64,000 nt of DNA from NCBI GenBank assembly GCA_003991915.1, contig RQTK01000081.1:235306-299305 (forward strand). The letters are read 5' to 3'. Both the position numbers and the translations under genes were made by a program. Within the stretch, counting starts at the first letter, position 1; the number at the start of each line of letters is the position of its first letter. This document shows positions 26,426 to 37,178 of this stretch, in pieces. The notes beneath the pieces were generated by a model that was given only the letters and a program-made list of their open reading frames with translations, was not told where the DNA came from and did no database searches. Source of the stretch: Elysia chlorotica (lineage: Eukaryota > Mollusca > Gastropoda > Plakobranchidae).

Positions 26426-26643
26426 TGTAGCAATCTCTTTCTTATTACGTCTTATCATGTTGTATATTTTTTAGTTTTTCGTTTCGTAATTGAGTTTCTT
26501 TTGTTACTTTTGTAAAATAAAAGCGAAAGTAGAATCTCATTAAAAAACCGTTAAAGGACATGATTTTGGCAAGCAATAAAAATAAAAGCTCTTACAAATT
26601 ATACAAATAAAATTTCGATTATTATTTATTGTAAGACGTTTTA
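26426..26643 (+). repeat. Right (3') LTR
   Basis: The second copy of the 218-bp LTR, ending ...GACGTTTTA before the ATAC target duplication at 26644-26647. Confidence 0.93.
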
Positions 26644-27159
26644 ATACCAATTACCCGCTTTCTAATTGTGTCTGTTCAAGGCTCGCGGTCTGTGTGACAG
26701 GTTCAGGCTTAGCTAGAGGTACAAACGTACAAAAGATTTTCTAAAGAATCGCCGATAGAAAGATAACAATCTTTCGACTGTCAACCTTAATGATGTCAAA
26801 TTAAAAAAGCACCGAGTTACATCTAATAATATCATCGCTCAATCGGTGACATCACTGTTTTCTATTTTGCTGTTTTTTGCGGTAAAAATTTATTGGAACC
26901 TTTTGTTTTGTTATCGTGAATTTTCCAAACTACGTTTGTATTTTGTTTCGTTAAAATTTTTAATCTACGTCTAAGTGATTTGTATTATTTTTGTTTGTAG
27001 CACAATACATGTTCTACTGATAAATTCTAGCGAAGATAGCTCAGAACAGAAAATACCGTTAAAGTGATCTTGAGGCCCACGTTTTATGATTAATTTCGTT
27101 GTAACCTCGACAAAGTTCGTCTTATGTCGTGTGATTTAGATACGTTTCAACGGGTTTTG

Positions 27160-27250
27160 ACTTTAGCAGGATTGGATTCCGACGGGTTCCGACAGGTTTC
27201 GACCGATTTCGACGGGTTTCGACGAGTTTCGACAGTTACCGATAGGTACG
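27160..27250. repeat. TTTCGACGGG decamer repeat, left copy
   Basis: Eight or so imperfect decamers of the type TTTCGACGGG are followed by CAGCATTAAGAAGAACCTGG. A related array with the same strand sense lies at 30240-30350, on the other side of the LINE. Confidence 0.75.
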
Positions 27251-27364
27251 GGTTTCAGCATTAAGAAGAACCTGGCGAGGTAGTTTGGCGTTGAGCCCCA
27301 GTCGGGATGTACCAGGATTGGATCCCACAGATACATAAACCAATTTCTTTGACTTCGTCATCCT

Positions 27365-27640
27365 AGTTGTGGATCGAGTTGAGTTGGTTTTGCGTGTAAC
27401 GTCAGCACTATATAAACTATTTTGTAGACGGGCCTCAAGACTGACGTCTGACAACTTTATATACTGCCGGCCAACGAAATTGGACAAATATTTTTTGATC
27501 AATCGAGGGATTCGAACCGGAAACCTCCCAATCTGTAGACCAACGCTCTATCACTTACTGGTGGATCAGTGTTAGTATAGTTTAACTAAATGAGATAGGA
27601 GTCCTGGCATCCCCGCACTGTATCTGTGATTTTAGTTAGT
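27365..27640 (-). mobile_element. tRNA-derived SINE copy with clear tRNA-like head
   Basis: On the minus strand a head reads GTGATAGAGCGTTGGTCTAC then GGTTTCCGGTTCGAATCCC, giving good A- and B-box matches. Then come GGCAGTATATAAAGTTGTC, AGACGTCAGTCTTGAGGCCC, and GCTGACGTTACACGCAAAAC at the 3' end. This copy best shows the family structure: tRNA head, body, and terminal ACGTTAAACCAACTC-type tail. Confidence 0.7.
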
Positions 27641-27644
27641 TTTG

Positions 27645-30180
27645 TATTCCCTGTGAAACATAGTACAACAGCAAATCCCCTCCTATGAGCTCGTATCTGG
27701 CTGATCCTCTTTAGCTCGGCCCATGTACTACCAGCGACTGTAATCTCAGCATAGATGCTTCGCCGCCAAGCCTGCTTTCGGACGCCCGACCTTGCGTTTG
27801 CTTGCGGGTTCCACTCAAGGGCTTGCCTTGTGATGTTGGATACTGTCTTTCGAAGTGTGTGGCCTTATCCAGTCCCATTTTCGTTTTCTGATCTCCGTCT
27901 CGATGGGGGTTTGCTTCGTTCTATCCCACAATTCTTTGTTCGGGATAGCGTTCACGATGCATTTGTTGGTGAATGATTGCAGTTTGTGGTTGTTGGTCTT
28001 AGTAACGCGCCATGTTTCTGAGCCATAGAGTAAGACCGACTTCACGTTGGTATTGAAGATCCGGATCTTGTTTCGTACCAACAAGACTGTAGACTTCTAG
28101 ATTGGTCTTAGGATATTGCAAGCGTATCGGGCCTTATTGATTCGGCATCTGGTGTACTCTTTTGTTCCTCCGTCTTTACTTACAACACTGCCAAGATAAA
28201 CAACCTTGTCAACCTCTTTGATGTTTTTTTTAAAGTTGGCGTGTTTTTTTGTGCTCTCATATTTGTGTCAAAATTAGTTGTTTCTTTCATTGGTAGGATA
28301 GTATATTTGTGAAATTCTACAAGATAATGTGCTGGGGTTCTTCTTGGAGTATCCAGTTTGTAATTTTAGCTATATTGTCGACATTGTGCTTTGGTAAACT
28401 TCAATGTCAATCAACTATGCCTAATATAATTAGTTTTAGCGCCGCCATGTTGCGGGAGCTCCGTCTTCAGTGCCTGAGTTCATGTAAACACACTAAGCAC
28501 ATCTTCCCACAACAACCGGGGAGAAAGAGGGGGAGGAAAGGTGGAATAAACTTGACGAACTGTCAGCCTGTTATAAGCACATGCATGAAAACCGTGAGTC
28601 CTCATTTATCGGCTTCGTCGAGACCTGGCTGAACGATAGTACCCCAGACTCGGCTATCAAAATGGACAGTATTTCTGGTTTCTTCTGACACACGATATAG
28701 TTTCTCTAGTGCTTCTTTGTGAGAGAAGGCTGTGTCGTCTGCAAAGTCAAGATCTTCCAACTGCCTCACGAAGATCCACTGGATACGTGTCCTATGGCCT
28801 GTTGATGACTTTCGCATAATCCAGTCAAACACCATGTCGGATGCCTTTTGAAAGTCAACAAATACTGCCACTCCGGTGACTGTTCAATGATATTGCGCAT
28901 GGTAGCTATGTGGTATGTGCACGAACGATCTTGTCGGAAGCCTGCCTGTGTAGTCTTCTTCCTCTCTAATAGGATTCTTTCTAAAACTTTTCCAGGGATA
29001 GATAACAGCATATTTCTCTTTTCCAGTCTTCTGGAACTTGCTCCCGTTCCCAGATCTTGCATAGGAGTGGGTGCAGCATGTCAGTCGAGGTCTGTATGTC
29101 GGACTTAAGAGCCTAAGGTGCCGTCTGGACCTGCTGCCTTTCCTGACTTGAGATATTCAAAGACCTTGACGATCTCTGTTCTGCCAGGAGGGTTAGTGTT
29201 GATGTCAAGGAGCTCAGTTGGTGGTGGGATATCTGGTGGGACCAGTGGTGCAGGTCTGTTGAACGTTTCTTTGAAGTGCTCTGCCCATATTGTCCTCTGT
29301 TCTTCTTCGCCAGGTATCGAGTTTCCATTATTATCTACGACGGGGCGGCTGGGGTCTCTGTTCCTCCCCGAGAGAGTCCTGGTGATTTCATAGTCTCTTC
29401 ATATTTTTTTGACCTTCTACAGCCTATGTCTGTGTTGTCAGCTCTATGTAATTTTTTGCTTTCCAGGCACTTTTCTTCACCTCTTTATTCTTCTCCCAGT
29501 ATCGAGCTTGGTGTGTCCGCTTTTCTCTATGCCCTGTGCCTAGTTGATTTGGTGTCCGCCATGCGTGTTTAGATGTCCGTTGAGACCCACCCCTTGTGAT
29601 TTCTTATCTTCTTGCCGAAAAAGTTGAACATGCCTCCTTCCAAGTCTCTCGCAGGATTCGTCACTGTTCTTTAATTGTCTCTTGTGGTAGTATGGAGAGC
29701 ACACTGATGTTGTTCCTCAGCTCGTTTTGGCATGCTCTGATTTCTGTTTCTCTCTTAGGCACCGTACAATATACTTGTGTGCGGGTCGTCCAACGTTGTC
29801 CTTGAAAGTCTTGAGCTTGGTCTTAAGTGCTACAACCACCAGGTGGTGATTTGATGCTGCATCTGCTCCACGTTTCACTCTAACTTTCTGCTGATTGTGA
29901 TGTGGTCTATTTGGTTTTCGTTTTTTGCCGTCGGGGGAGATCCATGTCGTTTTGTGGATGGTGCCTCCGATTACCAGATCATTAAAGGAGCGAAACTCAG
30001 TGAAGAACTCCCTATTCTCGTTCCGGTGCCGTGGATTCCCATGGTGTGCTCTATGTTTTTGTTGTCAGTGCCTCCTTTAGCGTTTAGGTCTCCCAACAAT
30101 ATTTTCATGTCTCTCTTTGGGCATGTTCATAAAAGTTCACTTAGTCTTCGATGTTCTACATTTCTGGGAGCGTAGCATTA
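27645..30180 (-). pseudogene. LINE retrotransposon (endonuclease-RT ORF2), decayed
   Basis: Read on the minus strand from 30180: an endonuclease C-terminal part (LLGDLNAKGGTDN, ENQIDHITIS), then RT pieces (LLSIPGKVLERILLERKK, TQAGFRQDRSCTYHIATM, AVFVDFQKASD, LEDLDFADDTA), then VVYLGSVVSKDGGT, SVLLYGSETWR, IRKRKWDWI and a C-terminal AWRRSIYAEI segment. This is the usual ORF2 order of apurinic-endonuclease LINEs. Many frameshifts and deletions are present and a foreign segment interrupts it (28240-28690). I do not assign the clade. Confidence 0.85.
28240..28690 (+). pseudogene. 5' fragment of a second LINE, nested in the first
   Basis: The plus strand encodes GRKRGRKGGI and, after a gap, ESSFIGFVETWLNDSTPDSA then IKMDSISGF. 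This is the N-terminal endonuclease start of another LINE type (FTETWL...PDSA pattern). It splits the minus-strand LINE exactly between SEETRN (about 28690) and the VYLGSVVSKD region (about 28220), so it inserted later. It keeps the 5' end and lacks the 3' part, the reverse of normal LINE truncation. Confidence 0.6.
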
Positions 30181-30239
30181 GATGATATAGCCTACAGGCG
30201 GACTCAAATAGATACTTCTGTAACGAGTTCATCAGATTT

Positions 30240-30350
30240 AGTCTGATTTCGTTTCAATTAGATGAATTTCGACGGGTTTCGACGGATTTTGACATTACTA
30301 GCACGGAGTTTCGGAGAGTTTCGACGAGTTTTGACAGGTTTCGACATTGA
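30240..30350. repeat. TTTCGACGGG decamer repeat, right copy
   Basis: Imperfect decamers (TTTCGACGGG, TTTCGACGGA, TTTCGACGAG, TTTTGACAGG) are followed by CGACATTGAGAAGTACTTG. Same strand sense as the copy at 27160-27250. Confidence 0.75.
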
Positions 30351-30459
30351 GAAGTACTTGTGTACGGTCTTCCTTGAAACATACAGCATGTCCTTCAAGC
30401 AGGTGAACTGATTAGCATAGCTCTTTACTTCTTTTTTTTAGTACAAGTTGAAGGCCCGC

Positions 30460-31180
30460 GGATTCGCGGGATTAGAAGTTTAAACCAATACCCATGTTGT
30501 CATTGATGTCATGTTAACAGAAAATGATTGATCAAGAGCTGTGTTGTCATTATTTAGGGAAGTTTGCAGTGTAACTGTAGAAGCTGCCTGACTGGTGTCA
30601 GGTGGAGGCGTTAGTGGTGATGTAGATCTATATCTAATCCGTGTGGATCTTTTTTTTTCGTTTTTAGCAGATCTAAAATTATGTCTACGTTGTGGAGATC
30701 TAGAGCTATGCTTTTTTTCACAATGTCGTAGACCTAGAATTAGATTTCGATCAGTGTCAGTAGGTCTAGAATATGGATGGTTGATCAAGTTTTGTTTGTG
30801 ATTGTGTGGTTGGGGAAATTTGATTTTGACTGACTGTTTCTGCTAAGTATCTGGATAGTCTAAAACGACATCTCTTTTTCTCACCTGCCATAGTAATAGA
30901 TCTAATATACCTTATTTATTTATTATGTAATCTAGATTATTTCTGAGTCAATTGTCTTTGTTTTTAAGTGACAGGGTAAGTCTAATTGACCTAATAATAT
31001 AGATTGGTCTTTGCTTGGGGGGGGGGTACATTGAATTTTTATATAATATCAAAGGTCTAATAAATCATTGCTTATTTAAAAAAATCGTGGTCATGTTCCT
31101 AAACATTAGTTCATAAAAAATATGTTTGCAGAGATGGGCAAAATTCGAGGCCGGGAGCCCACAAAGAGCACTAATTTTTT
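30460..31180 (-). mobile_element. RS-peptide interspersed repeat, copy B (inverted)
   Basis: This is the reverse complement of the family seen at 13640-14740. From the ATG at about 30890 it reads MAGEKKRCRFRLSRYLAET, then, after a frameshift, TDTDRNL, SSRSPQRRHNFRS, TRIRYRSTSPLTPPP and SLNNDNTALDQS to the stop at 30480. Beyond the stop lies a perfect hairpin CCCGCG-AATC-CGCGGG, then 13 bases and CTAA, which resembles a Helitron 3' end, although the flanking base is not the expected T. Confidence 0.6.
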
Positions 31181-31305
31181 TTTTATATAGATAATAATAA
31201 GGAGACGGATTCTGAATGAAACATGTAGCAATCATTTCTAAGATAAATTAGACTTTGCATGGCAGTGGTGCAGAAAAATGAATGCTCTTCATCTATGTTT
31301 TAGTT

Positions 31306-31315
31306 GTTGCTGTCG

Positions 31316-31356
<41 letters not shown>

Positions 31357-31375
31357 GGTGGTGGTGGTGTCTTCT
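31306..31375. repeat. (TTG)n/(GGT)n microsatellite
   Basis: Trinucleotide TTG tract followed by a short GGT tract. The Thr-rich open frame on the other strand is a repeat artefact. Confidence 0.9.
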
Positions 31376-31796
31376 CATAATTCGCAATGGAGTCAAGACA
31401 AATAACCTGCCCACGTAAAAATAAATTAAGAAAGGATATGTTTAGATTTTGAAACGGCTGATGGGAGAATGGAAGTGATAAAATGTAAAATCGCAATATA
31501 TGTGCTTGTTAGAGAGAGAGGGAAGACAAAGATGCAATAATGTCTTAACCGACATTAGGCCGACGCGGTAGACAAGGAGTAATTTTGCCTAATAAGCAGG
31601 TGCCCTATCTTCGCACACCCCTCCCCATTTAACTGTAGCTTTAATTCATTCAAGTTGAGCGGTTACATGAATAACGCCTGATGTATCTAACCAGCACATT
31701 GCAATTTTCCACCAGTTTCAGAATCTAATTCTAGAACTAGGAAACGTGCAGATTGTTTTCCTGACTAGACTGTGATTTATGAGAAAACAAAAAATC

Positions 31797-31890
31797 AGCA
31801 ACAACAACATCATTATCAACAACAACAACAACAACAACAGCAGCAACAATAACAACAACAACAACAACAACAACAACAACTACAACAAAT
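31797..31890. repeat. (CAA)n microsatellite
   Basis: An imperfect CAA/CAG tract with interruptions. Overlapping Val- and Cys-rich open frames come from composition only. Confidence 0.9.
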
Positions 31891-32563
31891 GAAACAACGA
31901 TTAAGTTCATTTTTGCGCCAATGTGATGTAACAGAATCAGTAGTAACAGTAATGGTAACAACGGAAGCAATAGTAGTAATGGTAGCAGTTAGGCCTATAA
32001 TTATCTTTTCCTTGGTTTGATTAATAGTAGCTACTCGCATGATGTACACAGTTGCATATTATAAGGAAACCCCCAAATAAAAAACCGATATTTAACCTCA
32101 GGATATTTAAGTATTGTGGTTCTTCATTAACAACCATAATACATATTAGAAGGAAACTGAACTTTTATATATATATATATATAATTGTAGAGAACTTACT
32201 GATTTCTCCTTTTATTAATGGTGACTCTAAAATTCCAAAAGCAACAACACGTACTAGCTCTCATGGCATGTCGTTTCAGTGAACAAAGCTTACAACCAAT
32301 GTAGGAAAATACTGGTACTTTCACATAATGTTGTAATAATAATTATTGTGAATACAACTCATTTTTACAGGGCAGTTGCAAAGTTCAATTCGTATCTATC
32401 AGCTCTTCTTACTTTTTTCGAAACAATCGAACTTATTCAAATTAATTTAGAGAATGACTTTTAATAAAAAGTAACCTTTTTTTAAGAACGTTGTAGAAAA
32501 AAATAGTTTACATCAAATTCAAAATTGCAATAACGAGTGACCAAGATATAGAGGTGAGCGTTA

Positions 32564-33470
32564 GTGAACATCTTGGTAGAGTGGAAAACGAAACCTCTTT
32601 GCTTTACAACTGATTTCTTTTTCAACACGGGACAAGATCTCGACAGTGAAACCAAGTTTGATCATACTAATCTCCCTCTTCGCATTGCCAACAACGTTCT
32701 GGATATGTTAATTTTTCGAAATTTTGGTCTGAATAAAACCTTAAATATTAGCTTTTTTTCGCTGAATGCTGCAGATTTTTTCTGCTCGATCATGTATGCG
32801 TTTAAATCATGTATCTGGCTAGACATGTGTGGAGCTCTTAGGCTACCCGTAGATTTGACCAATCTTCAATATCTCCCCGATGCTCCGATTCGCGTCTTTG
32901 GGTCTTGTGTTACGGCAATCATCAACGTGTAATGGGGATTTTGGGTGCTCGTCCTTATGAAGGTGAAACTGATTTTCACTGGAAAACAGTTGTGATTGCC
33001 GGCCTGTTGGTTCTTCAGCTGTTAGGGATAACTAGTAGCCTGGCTGTGGCGAAATGGACAGTCCACCGAACACGACCAGATCTAGGTTGTTCTGTACATG
33101 ACAGAGACTGAGCGCAGCGTGTACGTCACGGAACTGCTCTGAGCTCCTCGCTGCCACGCCCTCCTGCTTCTGCGTGATCGTGCTGAACGTGCTCCTGATG
33201 ACCTCACTCGGACTGAGACAGAGCTGATTCGCCACACTGCCCGGCAAGCGCCAACAGAACTTCGACAGAATCCGCAACCTGGCCGCGACCGTAGTCGCTA
33301 TTTCTGCGGCGTGTTCTCGCCGATCGACAATTTGAATATGCCCTTAGTCATTGTGGTATTTTTCGCAATCTCATCAACAGACATCTTTTTCTATTATTAC
33401 ATGCATTCCGAATACATGCATTGCTTCAAAAACTTGCTCTGTTTTGCATGTACACCAAGAGTCGAATAGG
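32564..33470 (+). pseudogene. GPCR-like (7TM) pseudogene
   Basis: An open frame to 32932 encodes a hydrophobic protein with the pattern NNVLDMLIFRNFGLNKTLNI then SFFSLNAADFFCSIMYA, which resembles TM1-TM2 of rhodopsin-class receptors (N...V..D-type spacing). It continues with PIRVFGSCVTAIINV (TM3-like). After frameshifts, 33340-33470 encodes LVIVVFFAISSTDIFFYYYM and HSEYMHCFKNLLCF, resembling TM7 and the start of the cytosolic tail. The middle part is badly broken and TM4-TM6 are uncertain. No introns separate the parts. Ligand class is unknown. Confidence 0.5.
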
Positions 33471-33589
33471 CTCACGTTAATATTTATTTTGAAGTCGGAT
33501 ATGTTGTGCTTCGTCCTCAATAAGCTATGTCTGTTTCCTATTAATTGGGTCTGATACTAAAAGCCTGATATCCTCGCTATGACTCTGTA

Positions 33590-33850
33590 TGGTTGAGTTG
33601 AGATGGTTTCTAGGAAACAACAATTATATACCGTGGACGCCTGACAATCTTACGTGCTGCCAAACAAAGAGAGTGCGGGGATACCTGGACTTCTGTCTCA
33701 GCATGCCACATTATAATGACACTGACCTAATCAGTAAGGTACGATATGGGACAAAAAAAAACTTTTTCCAATCATGGTTTTCGAACGCATCTGTGTGGGT
33801 TGGCAGTTATCCGTCCGCGATACAGCCCAGTTGCTGACGATGTGTGTTAG
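33590..33850 (-). mobile_element. tRNA-derived SINE copy
   Basis: The minus strand contains CGTCAGCAACTGGGCTGTAT, a B-box-like GCGTTCGAAAACC, then GAAGTCCAGGTATCCCCGCA, TTTGGCAGCACGTAAGATTG and TCAGGCGTCCACGG, ending near CAACTCAACC. Same family as the copies at 14.9, 27.4 and 35.8 kb. Confidence 0.7.
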
Positions 33851-34975
33851 GAAAACTGTGAGCCAAACCCAACAAATCCGTATGGTGGTTGAAGGTTTTG
33901 AAATACTACTGAAATCACTCTCCTACTCCCTAAAACAGTTGCATTTCTCATGCAAACGCACTATGCGAAAAATTGCATGTATTATGAAACGTTGAAAACG
34001 AAACTTTGTTTATCGTCTAGTGTTGACGTAATAGACAAGAGTCGCTTTTTGGTATGACTTAAGTTTGGAGACACAACAAAAGGGAAAAGAAAGATGATTT
34101 ATTATTTAAAACCTTTCGTTTTTATGTAGCTTTAAAACACAATTGTCGTTTTTTGTCCACCATAATATGCTGTCTCATTCTTTCCACGATATGACTACAT
34201 AATAATAATTGTACACGTATTAACATCCACCCCGTTTCAATCTTCGCTCATATTACATTTTATCTGACACTATGGTTTGTTTTATATCTTTTATTGCACG
34301 GTAGTCGCTTTGTTTCGATTAAAATGGCGTGTGTTCTATCGCAGTTACCACTGTGCTGTAACTGTATCAGACTTGTGCCAAACTGTCTAGACACATTTCA
34401 GGTTTTTCAAGTACATGTACATGTACAAAACGTTTTTACTGTACAAGTCCTGTTGTCCTGTCGTCATTGTTAAAGGATGCTCGTTGGGAACCCGCGATTT
34501 TAAGAGAACTTTCCTTTCTACACCACAGTAAACATCTAGTTTGTTCAACATACTACAATGCATATAAACGACTCTTTGAATAGATCTAGATTGATACTGT
34601 CGGTGTTCATCCTCATCCTTTTTAAATTATACTGTTGTTCTTTGTAGATTGGAATTTTTCGACAAAACTGGATAGAAAACAGGGTGAAGAGCAGGATTTT
34701 GATGTTGAGATTATTTTTAATGTTTTAGGAGGACCAGGTGATCCGTAGTATCTTTTTGCTCTAAATCCAAACGGGAATTTGGATAGGAGTTTATTAACAT
34801 CTAAATGCCAAGATATTTGGCTACCACTCTTTCGAAAAGTTTATAGAGGCAGTTTGTTAAATAATTGTGCATGCATATGGTCATTCTTTGCTACCTTTCG
34901 ATATGGGGATCATTGCGGCTTTGCGCCAGGATTCTGGAAAGTACCCGATGTCCAAATTATGTTAAATAAGTATTT
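33851..34975. other. No recognisable feature
   Basis: AT-rich sequence with no exon, element or repeat that I can support. Confidence 0.5.
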
Positions 34976-35191
34976 GATGTGTGGACAGAAAGAAGAGACA
35001 GACAACAGAATATTGGACAGAAAGAAGAGACAGACAACAGAATGAGTGGACAGAAAGAAGAGACAGACAACAGAATGTGTGGACAGAAAGAAGAGACAGA
35101 CAACAGAATGTGTGGACAGAAAGAAGAGACAGACAACAGAATGTGTGGACAGAAAGAAGAGACAGACAACAGAATAAAGAGACAGACATGC

Positions 35192-35222
<31 letters not shown>

Positions 35223-35223
35223 T

Positions 35224-35255
<32 letters not shown>
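34976..35255. repeat. 33-bp minisatellite plus (ACAG)n tetranucleotide
   Basis: About six units of TGTGGACAGAAAGAAGAGAC plus AGACAACAGAATG (33 bp, two units shorter or altered) are followed by ACAG tetranucleotides. Because 33 is a multiple of three, every frame stays open on both strands, which gives several overlapping false open frames. Confidence 0.9.
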
Positions 35256-35256
<1 letters not shown>

Positions 35257-35751
35257 ATACAATAATAATTGCATGGCACAACAAAGAAAATCTCAGTTTA
35301 AAAAAGAAAAACCATCAAAGCGATGCATGGCTTTAAAAGAACAAAACTATATATGTCCATGCTTGAGGAAAATGATTTTTATAAATAATGTGTGTATTTT
35401 TATCACAAGAATTTAATTTTAGTGTCTAAGAAAGGATAATTCACCATATGATAAGTCATTTTACATTTACTATGTTGGAAAATTTAAGTCAAAATCAAGA
35501 AGCAACAGCGCCATAGCGTCATTAACATATATTCGTTCACTTTTGCCTTGTACGTACAAACTTGCCGCACCATATAGCGTCTCTTAGATTTTCGCCTCTT
35601 AGAACTTATAGCGTGATCAGCTTCTTAAACTTAAAAAAGGTCATTACTTAATCGTCCAATAAAACAAGGCTATGCGCGGATTTGAAAAGGCGAAAAAAGA
35701 ATTCCCTAATATATTGCCTTTTGGCGCTTGTTTGTTGTCAAGCGCCCAGCG

Positions 35752-35952
35752 TCAGCACAATAAAGTATAATTATATTGTGGACGGGCCCCATGAATAACG
35801 TTTGCCCATTTTTAGTGCTGCCACACAGACGCAGTGCGGGGAGGCCAGACAGTCACATTTTGTGAACACTGACCCAACTAGTAGGCCTATAGGCTAGGTA
35901 ATCAAACGAATGAATATTCCACCGATCGTGGATTTCGAACAGATTACAATTA
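35752..35952 (-). mobile_element. tRNA-derived SINE copy adjoining the Harbinger element
   Basis: The minus strand carries the B-box-like TTCGAAATCC, CCTCCCCGCACTGCGTCTGT, GTGGCAGCACTAAAAATGGG, ACGTTATTCATGGGGCCCGT and GCTGACGCTGGGCG. Its head side appears to continue a few bases (ATAACCGTCCG) into what I call the Harbinger terminus, so the Harbinger 5' boundary is uncertain by some 20-30 bp. Confidence 0.65.
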
Positions 35953-36571
35953 TACACCTTCAGATAACCGTCCGACCCTGTCGCGTGCATGCATACGACA
36001 CTCCGTCGTTAGCAAGACGTATGCACGCTGACGACAGATCGGATCGTGTAATAAGAAATTTTGGTGTTTGTCGTATGCGTGTCGTCGATTTTCCACCGAC
36101 CAAAAAATATCAAGCACTGTCTGATATTTTTCGTACGACAAGGTGTGCTCACGCCAGACAGGTCGGCGCCTGCTGTCAAGATTGCTGACTGGGGCAGTTT
36201 TTGTAGTGACAAAATTTATTAAAATGGTCTCCTAGTGCAAAACTAATAACAGAATTGAAATCAGCGTACAAAAATAAGTAAAATAACTCGCGAGTGACTT
36301 TATTAATTAAAGTATTTTGATTTTAATCACAAGAAAATATAAAATGTATCTTCCCCCTCTTCTCTCTCCCTCCCTCTCTTCTGTTCACCTTTCACATGAC
36401 CTACTTCAATAACATAAGAGTAGAATGCACACAATGTTGCTTTTCTTCTTCACAGTTCACACTAGAGCTAGCGGATGAAGTAACAGTATTGTTGTTACAG
36501 GATAGTAGAAAACAGGACAGTTTTAAATCTACACCCACTTTAAAGTCAGTATTTAAAATCAATTATCAAAG

Positions 36572-36982
36572 ATGGCTTCATGGACTAAAGACGCAACAAT
36601 TCAGTTTATTGAAGTCTATCGCTCAATGGAGTGCTTGTGGAAAATAAAATCTAAAGAATATAGTAATAAATTTTTGAAAGAGAAAGCTTACGAAAAGCTC
36701 ATTGAAATTTCAAAACAATTTGATCCTACAACAAACAAGGACAGTGTTTGCAAAAAAATTAACAACTTGAGAAGCGCTTTCAAAAGGGAACTGAAAAAAT
36801 GTGAAGTTTCAAAACTGTCAGGTGCTGGTACTGATGAAATTTACGAACCAAAATTATGGTATTTCGAAAATCTGATGTTCCTGAGAGACCAAGAAATTCC
36901 ACGCGCAGCCCGCTCTAACATCGAGCCACTGAACAGAAATCCAGGTGGATCTGAGAGCCAGCCGGACTCGCCTTATATGGAG
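36572..36982 (+). CDS. Harbinger accessory protein exon 1 (MADF domain)
   Basis: This 137-codon exon starts MASWTKDATIQFIEVYRSME and ends at a GAG|GTAGGT donor. Residues 5-95 form a MADF (Myb/SANT-like) domain: aromatic and hydrophobic spacing with CLWKIKSKEYSNKFLKEKAY, then KKINNLRSAFKREL and LWYFENLMFL. In PIF/Harbinger systems such a partner binds transposon ends and helps bring the transposase to the nucleus. The upstream ATG at 36396 opens a different frame and was not used. Confidence 0.8.
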
Positions 36983-37178
36983 GTAGGTCTTTGTTTTAAA
37001 CATAAATTGTGTCATAAATGCCTGATTGCATCGAATCAGCTGGGAATGAAAGGATTGGGGGGGGGGGGGGTTGACATTCACAAGATCACAGGCCCTGTAC
37101 TAAACAATGATAATAGTTACATGTGAAAAGTAATAACATATTAAATATTTGTAAGTGCTAAAAAACGAAAAAAGGTCT

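Larger units (their letters stand above)
21993..26643 (+). mobile_element. Ty3/gypsy LTR retrotransposon, decayed
   Basis: Two 218-bp LTRs (21993-22210 and 26426-26643) start TGTAGCAATC and end TTTA. They differ at about eight positions, so the insertion is not recent. The 4-bp target duplication ATAC flanks the element. A primer-binding-site-like TTGGTGACCCC follows the left LTR and a G-rich tract (TCTGGGGGAG) precedes the right one. The internal part encodes gag, protease, RT, RNase H and integrase in the Ty3/gypsy order, with no envelope-like frame. Several stops and frameshifts break pol, so it cannot move by itself. Confidence 0.92.

Noticed and set aside
28309-28632. 107-residue open frame as a host gene
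   Set aside because: Its C-terminal part overlaps a recognisable LINE endonuclease start in another frame; it has no exon signals of its own.
34976-35255. CRISPR-like repeat array
   Set aside because: Units are directly tandem with no spacers, and the window is eukaryotic; it is a minisatellite.
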